NCBI GenBank assembly: GCA_031216915.1
Contig: JAUFNR010000011.1
Location: forward strand, 930,001 to 994,000
Length of the DNA stretch: 64,000 bases
Direction of reading: 5' to 3'
Source of the DNA: Pictodentalium vernedei
Taxonomy: Eukaryota; Mollusca; Scaphopoda; Dentaliida; Dentaliidae
Shown here: one piece after another, positions 53,092 through 62,930 of the stretch
How positions within the stretch are numbered: the first letter of the stretch is position 1
Layout of the letters: every line of letters starts with the position of its first letter
Notes under the pieces: generated by a model
Told to the model about the DNA's origin: nothing
The model's input: the letters and a program-made list of their open reading frames with translations, nothing else
Database searches by the model: none
Program-made: the position numbers and the translations under genes

Positions 53092-53136
53092 CTTTTGTCC
53101 TCTTTTGATTTTGTTTTGTTCTGTGTTTAATCCATC
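53092..53136 (-). CDS. NEMF: NEMF exon a (first in this window)
   Basis: On the minus strand the acceptor ttctattgtag precedes GATGGATT and the donor gtaggct follows CAAAAG. The 45-nt exon reads DGLNTEQNKIKRGQK in phase 0 at both ends. RGQK leads directly into SKM of the next exon, as in animal NEMF proteins (recalled). On its own the exon is too short to identify; confidence comes from the join to exon b. The upstream exon is not visible in 53137-54299 and is probably beyond DIRS copy G. Confidence 0.75.
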
Positions 53137-53210
53137 CTACAATAGAAAAATAACTGTAACACAAGTAAGAAGTAAAGTTTAGGCAATTGTTTATACCTAT
53201 GCTGCCGACA

Positions 53211-53463
53211 TTAATCCTTTACCCAACGAAATGCCCAAAACCGGCAAGCTCTGTTCTAAAAAATCGCCAATTAATTTTCATTATATTTTCCTTTTTTGTC
53301 TCAAAAACATAGGTTATGACCCCTCTTTGGAACGACCTTGTCGAGCTCGTTCCAATGGGGGGGTCATAACCTATGTTTTTGAGACAAAAAATGAAAAAAA
53401 TTAGTTATTCAAGAATTTTTTTTTGCAAGTGTCGTTTGCTTTTCATGTTAGGTAAAGGGTTAT
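53211..53463. repeat. M1 MITE, complete copy (empty of DIRS)
   Basis: TAATCCTTTACCCAACGAAA to GTTAGGTAAAGGGTTA. The inner palindrome is CATAGGTTATGACCCC and its complement around CCTTGTCGAGCTCGTTCC. It serves as the uninterrupted reference for the sites hit by A and G. Confidence 0.7.
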
Positions 53464-53499
53464 AGGACTTGCACCACAGGCATTGGTTGCTGGGTTAAA

Positions 53500-53840
53500 T
53501 TTTACAAGTAAAACAAAAACAAGTTGATCACAGTAAACAAGCTCTGCTCCACTTCCCAACAGTTCCAATAAGAACATATTTCCCCCAATACAAGTAAAAA
53601 CGTCTAGAAAAAATACATAGTGCTGAATTGATGGCAACATGGTCTGAGGTTTGCGGCTCAAGGTTATGTTTAACTGGGAGGGAAAACAAAGCATCGAGGT
53701 TGAACATACACTCCGAGCCTCAAACCTCTGGCCATGTTACTGTCAATTCATTACAATAACATATTTGTTCCAATAAGACCCTACCCATAGCCCAAAACAC
53801 GCATCATGAAATAAACAAGGCAACTTGAATGGACAAGGCA
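53500..53840. repeat. Palindromic MITE-like element (family M4)
   Basis: ACATGGTCTGAGGTTTGCGG and GAGCCTCAAACCTCTGGCCA are inverted across about 53680. The outer part matches 33830-33930. Confidence 0.5.
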
Positions 53841-53881
53841 ACTTTAATGATAAAAAATTTAGTAAATTAACCTCTTGTGTG

Positions 53882-54064
53882 TCAAAAATGACTAGAAATT
53901 ACTGCTGAGAAGCAAAATAGCCAGGAACCTACATTGGGAACAGCACCAACATCTTCTAGGGGGTCCTGCTGCAGCCATGTCAGGAAGGCCATTTGCTTGA
54001 GTGGTGAAAAGGGGATGTCTCTCCCACTGGTGACCTCCCTCAAGAGAAAGTTTTTAAAATACAC
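53882..54064 (-). other. Exon-like open stretch, unassigned
   Basis: A 60-codon minus-strand frame with a reasonably protein-like composition (TSGRDIPFSPLKQMAFLTWL). I recognise no family, it does not fit NEMF, and no convincing splice pair bounds it. It may be a repeat fragment. Confidence 0.2.
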
Positions 54065-54108
54065 CTCAAATGGGGCTATCTGAGAACATTTTGAATCTTG
54101 ATATTATG

Positions 54109-54299
54109 TTAACGCTTTATCCAATGTAATGGCCAAAACCCGCTAGCATTATTCACAAAACTCACCATTCAAATTTCATTATTTTTTTTTATTTTTTTTT
54201 CTCAAAAACATAGCTTATAACCTCTCTGTGGAATGAGCTTGGTGAGCTTGTTCCAATGAGAAGTTGTAAGCCATGTTTTGGGATGCAAAAAATAAAAAA
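54109..54299. repeat. Left part of M1 MITE interrupted by DIRS copy G
   Basis: Starts TTAACGCTTTATCCAATG. It contains the central palindrome (AACATAGCTTATAACC, then GAGCTTGGTGAGCTTGTTCC) and stops in gcaaaaaataaaaaa, where G begins. The other end is beyond the window. Confidence 0.6.
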
Positions 54300-54607
54300 G
54301 TTAAAAAATTTATAGTAATTTATATATTTTTTATACTTACCAATGACCCAGACTTAGCTGGTGCTAACTCTTTAAATTTCAGGGCCAAACTCAAATTCCC
54401 CCCCCCCGCAAATCCCCAAAATTTGCATCAAAATCAAACAAAAAAAATGTCCTATGTGGTCCTCCATACTTTTGTCCACTGCACATGTGCAGTGTCAAGG
54501 AAGTACCGAAATTGGCGCCAAATCTTCATTCTTACAACCAGTGCCTGGTAAGTGTTATGTAATCAGTGGGGAGGTATGAGTTCCCAACTCATGGGAGGGC
54601 CATCCCC

Positions 54608-54689
54608 GTCTGGGTCATTGGTAAGTATAAAAAATATATAAATTACTATAAATTTTTCAACATTTTTATACTGTACCAATGACCCAGAC
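54608..54689. repeat. Internal complementary region of DIRS copy G
   Basis: Joined-end junction, with one change (aatttttcaac for aattttttaac). Confidence 0.88.
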
Positions 54690-54823
54690 TTAGCTGAATA
54701 GAAAAAAGGCTGGAGGGCCTAGGACATAAAGGAAAATCCAATAAGCTCAATTACATGTAAACAGAATTATCCCCTCAAGGAGAAAAGGAGAAACAGGATT
54801 TACATGTATCTTTCTTGTTTATA

Positions 54824-56760
54824 CAAACAAGAGGCCCCACGGGGCCTGAAGCGCTCATCTTGTACAGAACACAATTTAAACAGAGTCCAAGAATGAGTCT
54901 ACATTAAGCAAGCCATCTCCATAGGCTACACTGTCAATCCTTGAGTCCCTCAGGAGTGACAAAAATAATCTGGGCATCATGCCTTTTCTTCAGTTGATCA
55001 TAAGTAAAATGTAGAGCTCCCCTATGAAGCCCTTTGATACAACCTATGTGGATTAATCTTAGTACCTCTAGAGGGTACTGAATACAAAATTTTTAATTCT
55101 TCAGCAAAATGGCCAATTCCGGCTCCCATAGAGAGCCCAAATATTAACCCAGGCTCTTGATTTGAACACAGTTAAATCGGACTTCCCTAGAGATGTTGTG
55201 TACCGATATGAAAGCATTCTGACTGTTGGATCTGAAGAAGAGAAATTGTAAAGAAATTTCTTCGAATTGCACTAAGTTCAAATTTGGGCTACTACAGCGA
55301 GCCCAAATATTAACCTATGGATCCGATTTGAACAAACTTGAATCTGACCCCCCTAGAGATGTTATATACCAAATGTGAAAGCATTCTGACAAGTGAATCT
55401 GAAGAAGAAGATTTTTGAAGAAATTCCCTCATATTGTACTAAGTTAAATTTCATGTTCCCATATGGAGCCCAAATATTAACCTAGGCACTCAAATTGAAC
55501 AACCTGGAATCTGACCCCCCTAAAGATGTTGTATACCAAATATAAAAGCATTCCGACTGGTGGATCTGAAGAAGAAGATTTTTAAAGAAATTTCCTCATA
55601 TTGCACTAAGTAAAAATTTGGGCTACCATAGTGAACCCAAATATATACCTAGGGATCTGATTTGAACAAACTTGAATCTGACCCCCATAGAGATGTTGCA
55701 TACCAAATATCAAAGCATTCTGACTGATGGATCTGAAGAAGATTTTTTTTAAATTACCCTCCATATTGAACAAAGATAAAATTTGGGCTTCCATAGGAAG
55801 CCCAAATATTAACCTAGGGACTTGGTTTGAACAATTTAGAATCTGACCCTCATAACAATGATGTATACCAAATATTAAAAGATTCTGACTGGTGGTTCTG
55901 AAGAAGAAGATTTTTAAAGAATATTCCCTATATTACCCTATGTTAAAGCTTCGGGCTCCTGTGGAGAGCCCAAATATGAACCAATGAGCTTTATTTCAAC
56001 AAACTTTTATCTGACCCCCCTATGAATGCTGTATACCTAATATCAAAACATTCTGATGATTGGTTCTGGAGAAAAGATTTTTTAAAATTTTTGCAAATAT
56101 GCTGACTCAGCATTTTTTCGATGCCCATTACAGAACACCCTAACATAACCGATGGCAATTTTTTTTTGTTACCATTGAATTCTACTGGTCATAAGGATAC
56201 TTCATACCAAATAAAACTCTCTGTTCCGTGGGGTTTGGGAAATATGGGCGTTTGAAAATATTTCAATTTTTAGCTCCCAGGGTTCCCATGGGGATGAGGG
56301 AATTTTTTTTTTTGCATGGGTCAAGTACTTATGACCCAATACTACCACAAACCAAATTTGGTTCATACCGGACCATCGGTTCAGAAAATAGAAATTTTGG
56401 GCGGGGCAAAAAATCTTACCCCTCCTATTACAAAGCCAAATATTACTTCACGAACTTCGTTTGAACAAACTGGATTCTACACCTCATATGAAAGCTCCAT
56501 AGCAAATACCGAGTCATTGTACACACTGGTTCTTGAGAAGAAGATTTTAAAAATATTTTGGAGCATTTTCCCCCACTCCCTCCCTATGGGGCTGGACATG
56601 CTGAGTTGAACAAAAATGAAATGCCCCTTTGGGACCATCACTCACACAAACTTTCACTTGAATTGGCCCAGTGGGTTTGGAGGAGAAGACCAAAACATGG
56701 TGTTGACGGACGGAGAGTGATGAGATTAGCTCAGCTTGACTTTGTCAAGATGAGCTAAAA
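54824..56760. mobile_element. Mollusc-type repeat inserted in DIRS copy G
   Basis: Begins CAAACAAGAGGCCCCACGGG and CTGAAGCGCTCATCTTG and ends CAGCTTGACTTTGTCAAGAT and GAGCT. Subterminal GCTCATCTTG and CAAGATGAGC are inverted. Between about 55120 and 56100 there are roughly six diverged units of ~165 bp, each with GAGCCCAAATATTAACC, TTGAATCTGACCCCC, ATGTTGTATACCAAATAT and AAGCATTCTGAC...GAAGAAGA. No coding region. DIRS sequence matching the other copies resumes on both sides. Similar 'GAGGCCC...GGGCCTGA' repeats are abundant in mollusc genomes (recalled). Confidence 0.75.
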
Positions 56761-57221
56761 AAAGAAAGACACAATACCATTCCGTAATTGAGCACAATAA
56801 CATCAATGATCTCTATTAACATCCAGTATAACCCATTATACTAATTTTTTTTAAAGGAAAGCCAATAAATAAAGATAGTCTAGAGAATGAGACTCTTTAT
56901 ACTCATTTAAAAGTGTCCGAGGATTGTATTTTAACGCTCGAATGACACGTGACATATACAAATGCTTCACACCGAGCTACACTTTAAAAATATTACATAA
57001 ATGAGGTAGACATTAGCTTTACACTTTAAAACCATCCCCACACCGACTCGGAATTACTGACTCCAGAGAAGGTATTCCCTTGCTTTTCACTATAAAGCAG
57101 ATGATATAAGGGAACACCACCCCCCCCCCCCCCTCTTCCCCTTGCTCTGGGTTAATCACCCCACCCCTGAACGAAGAGGGCAGCAGGACAGAGTCACTGT
57201 AAAAATGTATAGCCTGCATAA

Positions 57222-58160
57222 CTATAGTTGCAACTGTTTAGTGGACGACATTCTGAGCAACAGATAACAGACCTGAACAACGCAGTCGCCAGAAATAGAC
57301 TCAATATTTCTGAGGTAAAAATTTGTGAACGTAGAAGGCTGAGACCAGTATGCAGCCTTCATCAAATCAGTAATAGCAATACTATTAGCATAAGCCCAAG
57401 ATGTAGACAGCGCCCTCACTTCATGCGCCGAAATCTTAAGCACAGACTGCTGAGTAGAAGATAATTTTTCATAAGCAGTACGAATAGTTAATTGAATCCA
57501 CCTTGAAATAGAATGGACCGTAATGTCCCTTCTATTAGGCAGCAGAGACAGAAAGAAATGTTTACGTCCCTTTCTGATAAACTCAGATCTATGTTTGTAA
57601 ATACACATAGCTCTAACTGGACACAGCAAAGGCCTATGACCGTCTGAGGACGGAAGAGCCTTAATAACAGTAGGTTCAGGGTACTTATTAGGAACCTGAT
57701 TCTTAGCCAAAAATCCAACATTAGTAGTCAAAGTAATAGTATTACCAACACTACGATAGTCAACAGATAGTGCATGAAGCTCACTAACTCGTTTAGCAGA
57801 AGAGAAGGCTAAGAGAAAAGCTGTCTTATAAGATAAGTATTTGAAGTCTACTGTGTCAAGGGGTTCAAATGGCGCTTCTTTTAGCTTCAGAAGAACCCAA
57901 GCTAAATTCCACTTAGGAATTAACCTCTAAGGGTTCTAGGTCTATTTATCAAAAAGTTTTTAACTAACTTAGATAAAGAGACATTAGATCCAATATCTGA
58001 TAGCATAGACCTATAACCCTTAATAGTTATTGGCTGCAGTTTGATCTTGTCAAACAAGAAGACCAAAAAATTAGCAATGTCTGGAATGGAGGGATCATAA
58101 ATATCAATAAAATGATCCCCACACCAACGAGAGAAAACCTTCCACTTAGCAGCATAATTT
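57222..58160 (-). pseudogene. DIRS ORF3 recombinase remnant, copy G
   Basis: The last 170 codons (57222-57731) keep HEVR and the nucleophile in STFTNFYLRN. Upstream, RVSELHAL is preceded by Lys rather than Arg (gtttagcag at about 57790). Frameshifts, a gap near 57993 and a stop separate this from the start of the domain. Confidence 0.8.
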
Positions 58161-60374
58161 AGCTACGAGGAGGTCCTCTTACAGTTAGAAATTGCGTCCA
58201 CTGCTCGTCCTGTAAAATGCTTGCCGTGCAAGAAGGACCACACAACGGAAATACGTGAAGGTTGATACCTTGCGGGTTGTGAAGCAGTGTGCACAATTTC
58301 CCCTGCGAAAGAAGGTTCTCCCATGGAGGAAGCTTTCGAGGAATGTCCCACAACAGACACCTGAGTAGATTAATCCATGGTCTCTGGGGTGACAGAGATG
58401 CTACCAACAGAATCTTGCAGTGAGATTGCTTGATTTTTAGCAATATCTGTTGAATCAACGGAGATTGAGAGAGCATCTACTGCGAACGCTCGAGGATCTG
58501 GGCATGGCAACACATTCATCTGCAACTGATTGTCGAGATGCGTCGCAAACAAGTCGATCATAGGACGATCCCATTGGCAGCAAATCTGATTGAATACTGG
58601 TTTGTTGAGAGTCCATTCTGACGGCAACGTACGACCTTTCCGAGAAAGGGAGTCCGCTAGAACAGACGACCCAGAATATGACAGACCGACAGAAGAACCT
58701 GATGCTCTAGGACAAACAGAAAGATTCTTTCCATTAAATTGAACAACGGAATGGAATGAGTGCCTCCCTGGTTCCGAATATACGCTACTACTGTCGAATT
58801 GTCGGACAGAATTTGAACATGTGAATTCAGAATAATGACGTAGCGCAAGCCAAATTGACATCATCTCTTTGACGTTTATGTGCATGTTTAGGAACTGCGG
58901 ATCCCAAAGACCCTGGCACCTCGAATCTGTTGGGCTCAAAGTTGTGCCCCAACCTGTTTGACTCGCATCCATCATAATCGTAAAAATCGGATCCGGCAGT
59001 TGCAGTGGCACTCCCTGAGTTAACCATTGAATATCAGCACAAGTCTGAATCTCTTGTTTTACTTGTTTCGACAAGACGATGTTCGTTTCGAGCGAATGAA
59101 TCTTCACACTCCAATTCTGAGTAAAAAATATCTGGAGTGGATGACTGCGTAGTCGCCCCATCGGAATAAGATCCGCAGCGGCTCCGCACAAACCACCTAT
59201 CAGTCGCATGAATTCTCTCGCTGTTACTACATCTGAGTGAAGACAAAAGCTAGCGTAACAATTGACTAATTTCGCTCTGGGTAACGGCAGACGAACCAGT
59301 CTGTTGTGTGTCTTGAAGCTCATTTCCAAGTGGATGAATGACTTGGACGGAACTAGATCCGATTTCATTTCATTTACTATGAAACCGAGATGTCGGAGCA
59401 GTTGAAGCAGACTCTGAACATCGTTCTGAAGCGTTAACCTGTTGCCGTACCTCTGAAGAATGTCGTTGAAGTAGGCCAATGTTACCGCAGACGAATGAGC
59501 TCGGAAATGAGTCATTACCAAGTTCATTATTCAAGTGAAGGCCCAGGGCACTAGATTCAGACCGAAGCACATTGCTCGGAACTGATAAAACGACCCCTAG
59601 GACAGCGAAGCAAAGGTACTTTCTGAACGCCGATGTACCATCTCCTTGAGATCTATGAATCATTCACTCGAATGCTCGCTTTGACCATCAGATGGTCTCC
59701 ATATAAAATTTCGGAGCCACGATCAGCTTGTTTATCCAGCTTAAATCTATAACTGGACGGAACGAGTCGTCTGGTTTTGGAACCAGGAACAGGTGACTGT
59801 AGAAACCTGGAGATTCCTGGTTTTCTACGACCTCTATTGTGTTCTACTCCAGAAGAGAATGGACTTCTGATAGAAGCGAATCTCTCTTCTGAAGGTTTCA
59901 CGGAAGCTGAGTCCAACGTGGACTTCGTGTTAACGGAGGTTTTTCCTTGAAGGACAGTTTTAGACCTTCTGAAGTAACCCCCTGCACCCATGGGTCATCC
60001 GTAATTGACAACCAATTGGTTAAGAATCTCGACAACCTTCTGCCCACTGGAGCGCAATGGAGGTTTTGACCATCACCTCCTGGACCTGCGAGGCTTGCAG
60101 GAGGAGAAACTATGTCCTCCCAGACCCGCACCTCGACCAATTGACCGAGGGGCGTCTGACCGGTTGTCTCGGCCAGCATTACGAGCCCTACCTGAGTCGC
60201 TACTCTGACGGTCTCTATAGTAAGACGTAGAGGCTTTCTTAGATCCTCTATAGGAACTTCCCTTGGTCGTACTCGCCCCAGAAGTCCCTGCCTTACTCCT
60301 CTCTGCTGAGTCTGGTTTTTTCGAAGCGGACTTAAAAAGCAGAAAGTCCGAAGCTTTCTTAGTAATCTGATCAT
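58159..60374 (-). pseudogene. DIRS ORF2 remnant, copy G
   Basis: RT, RNase H and the methyltransferase-like tail are recognisable but split over several frames. The RT motif reads YFND, the SIDLKDAYFHV block is lost in a deletion near 59650, and RNase H reads MMDASQTGWGTTL. Non-functional. Confidence 0.82.
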
Positions 60375-62930
60375 AGATTAGCGAAAGCTTACCATCGAAG
60401 AGAAGCTCTCCTGAAACCGGTGCAACTCGAAGAGAGTTTTTCACCTTAGTATCCACTCTTGTGGATGAAGCCAGGGCAGCATCACGTCTGACTAACTCTA
60501 TATTTGCCACTGAAAGGGTGGAGTTATACGTGGAAAATGCTATAGCCCTCGAAAGAACTCTCAAGGAAGTTTGAACCTCTTGGAATTCTTTTCCATCGAG
60601 ATGTAGTGATAATGCTCTCTAAGTAAGATAAGGCGTCTAAACTGGCTCTGTTAGACGAGATTGTCGTCTCCAATGTACTGGAGAGAATCGACATAAACGC
60701 CGGCAATGACAACTCCAAGTCTTCTGCCTGGTCGTCTAAATGCAGAGGAACTCTTGGCACGCCCTGTCCTGCCATTTCAAATCTATTTCTACTGTTGATG
60801 AACGGCAGATGTAGAACATGAGGTGATAAACTGGATTTGCCAGTCTTAGAGGCTAGCTTGAATACAGCGTCATTTAGAAGTTCAAATGTCCGTGTGACAT
60901 TTCTGGACTGAGTCGGAAACTCAGGCGCAATATCCTTATTCCGGCCGAAAAAGTCTGTGTCCAGTGATGCTATCAGTCTCTTATCTGGTATCACAGCACA
61001 CTGATCCGGAGGAAAAACTTCTGGAAGGTGTTGCCGGATGAAATCTACGGCCACCTTATGTTGTTCGGAAAGGGAAAATTCCAGCTCCGCTGATTCCCTT
61101 TCACCATCCGACTGGACCACATGTGAATCTCTGTCGTCCCTTTCTGACTCTGCAGGGGAGCGTACCGACCCAGCTTCCTCAGACAGTTCCTGTTCTGAAA
61201 GAGTTTCTGAAGGTTGCTGGGATGCTGTGATGAGTTGTTCTATCTGTGATAGCAAGTCCATCACAGTGGCCTGTGGAGCCGTGGTCTTATGTAATTTAGC
61301 CGCTGGAAGCTCCTGTGGACGGTAATTCCTGCATACTTCTCTTATGCGAACATCCCGACTGGTAAGGCCTTGTGTCCTTGGATACCGGATGGCGTGACCT
61401 GGTTGACGTGGAATCCCTGGTCGGCGAAGCAGGCTGGATATCTGTGGTCATGTAGACAAGGTGCGGTCATGTGTGCTGATGTGTGGGTGAGGAAGCCAGT
61501 AGACTAGCTGCGCCGGACTGTCTATGCGACGGAGCGTCCCGAGCAGGAGGAGTGGACGTATGCTCCGACTGACGAACATTACGTACAACATCTGGGCCCA
61601 GATGTTGCTGTAAAGAGAGATAATAATAATAATAATTGATTTTCTAGAGCGTAAAACCACAAATAGTGCTCTAAAACGCTTGACAGAAATAAATACACTT
61701 TTCTAAAATGAAGAGTCACATCTGTTTTGGTTGCCTCTTAGAGAGGTTTAGGAGAATGCTTCAGTAAATAGGAAAGTTTTAAGATTTCTTTTGAAGACAT
61801 CGAGAGTTTCTGATGTTCTGACACTAATTGGCAGGGAATTTCACAATCTGGAACCCACGATGGAGAACACGCGATCATGAGCCTGATTAGATCTGATAAA
61901 AGACACAACTAGTTGAATTTGGTTTTTAGAATGGAGACTGCGCGTCGGTTTATATACAGTGAGGAGCTCTTGCAGGTAAACTGGAGCCAGTCTGTGGATA
62001 CATTTGAATACTAAGATCAATATTTTGAAATCAATCCTCTGTTTAACTGGAAGCCAATGTAACTGTCTTAAAACAGGTGTTATGTGTTCAGAGCGTTTGG
62101 TACCAGTAATTATCCTAGCAGCAGTATTCTGAACTTTTTGAAGCTTCTGAATCAGGCACTGGAACAGCCCCACTAACACTGAATTACAATAGTCTAGTTG
62201 TGAGGTGATGAAGGAGTGCACAAGTTTTTCAAGTGCTGACTGGTTAAGATAAGGTCGCAGTCTTCCAACATTACGAAGCTGCAAGTAGCATTTTTGACAT
62301 AATTTATTGATATGGATGTCTAGTTTTAAATTTGAGTCCATAATCAGTCCAATATTCCTGGCCGATTCGCTTGCGGTCCGGGTAGACCTGGACGAGCTTC
62401 CTTCCCTGACTGACTGGCTTCCTCTGATCCATCGTCGCCGGGTGTGCACGATCCGAGTTTATAGTGCTCGCAACACCTGATCTCCTCTCCTGGACCGCAA
62501 CGTACGAACCCGGCGTCACAACACCCATTTCTCGAGTGATTGCTTCACCGAGCAAGCTAGCGGGCGACAAGGACGTCGATCCTACTAGGGATCTAGGCAC
62601 TTGTCGAATTTCGTTGAGCACTTTTGCCGCTAGCTCTTCATTTAATTGCGACGACGGAAGCACACTTCTTGAAGACATCACGGAAACATCACCCTGTTCT
62701 TGTTCCTCTGAAAAAGAGACTGAAAAACTAGAGTGACCCTGTGGTGAGAGGACCGGCATGAACCTCTCACCACTAACAATATACCGTGACACACGTCTCC
62801 AACGTTTGTCATCCCAATTGGCACACACTGAGCAAGAATTAGTGCGAGTACATTGACTACAGCAAATACATTGAACATGAGAATCAGAGGAAGACTTCCC
62901 CGAATTACAATTTGAACAATTTTCTTTCGT
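60073..62930 (-). pseudogene. DIRS ORF1 remnant, copy G, split by a LINE
   Basis: The distal half is in two frames (60524-61264 with FELLNDAVFKLASKTGK, and 60073-60564 with the basic C-terminus ending CKPRRSRR). The N-terminal part (SRYIVSGERFMPVLSPQG, 62304-62828) lies on the other side of the LINE fragment. Confidence 0.8.
61622..62350 (-). mobile_element. 5'-truncated non-LTR retrotransposon (LINE) fragment
   Basis: The minus-strand frame reads NIGLIMDSNLKLDIHINKL, SFITSQLDYCNSVLVGLF, QNTAARIITGTKRSEHITPV and LRQLHWLPVKQRIDFKIL, the C-terminal end of a CR1/L2/Jockey-type reverse transcriptase. A TGG to TGA change stops it after SIVGSRL, but the next residues (NSLPISVRTSETLDVFKRNL) are still readable. 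The 3' end is an (ATT)n tail at 61622-61636. Everything upstream of the RT C-terminus is missing, as is usual for aborted LINE insertions. It interrupts ORF1 of DIRS copy G. Confidence 0.88.

Larger units (their letters stand above)
463..53136 (-). other. NEMF: NEMF gene, internal part (five exons, four complete introns)
   Basis: Five minus-strand exons share consistent reading phase and together encode about 79 residues in the order DGLNTEQNKIKRGQK / SKMRKMREKYADQDD... / ASGAQSEAKKKRARK... / SENITELKDLVIKDNPE / IEEDEKEQESHQGSD. This matches my recollection of the NEMF (Rqc2/Tae2) region between NFACT-R and NFACT-C, especially [20 protein letters not shown]. NEMF binds stalled 60S subunits with Listerin and adds C-terminal tails to the stalled peptide. 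Introns measure about 2,622, 8,218, 32,776 and 8,692 bp. Subtracting the DIRS copies leaves about 1.1, 5.6 and 1.8 kb for the last three, so retrotransposons account for most of their length. The NFACT-N and NFACT-R parts must lie above 64000 and NFACT-C below position 1. Confidence 0.85.

Noticed and set aside
61841-62449. A host protein-coding gene of ~200 codons
   Set aside because: The sequence is the C-terminal part of a non-LTR reverse transcriptase with a 3' (ATT)n tail and fuses at its start into DIRS ORF1 sequence.
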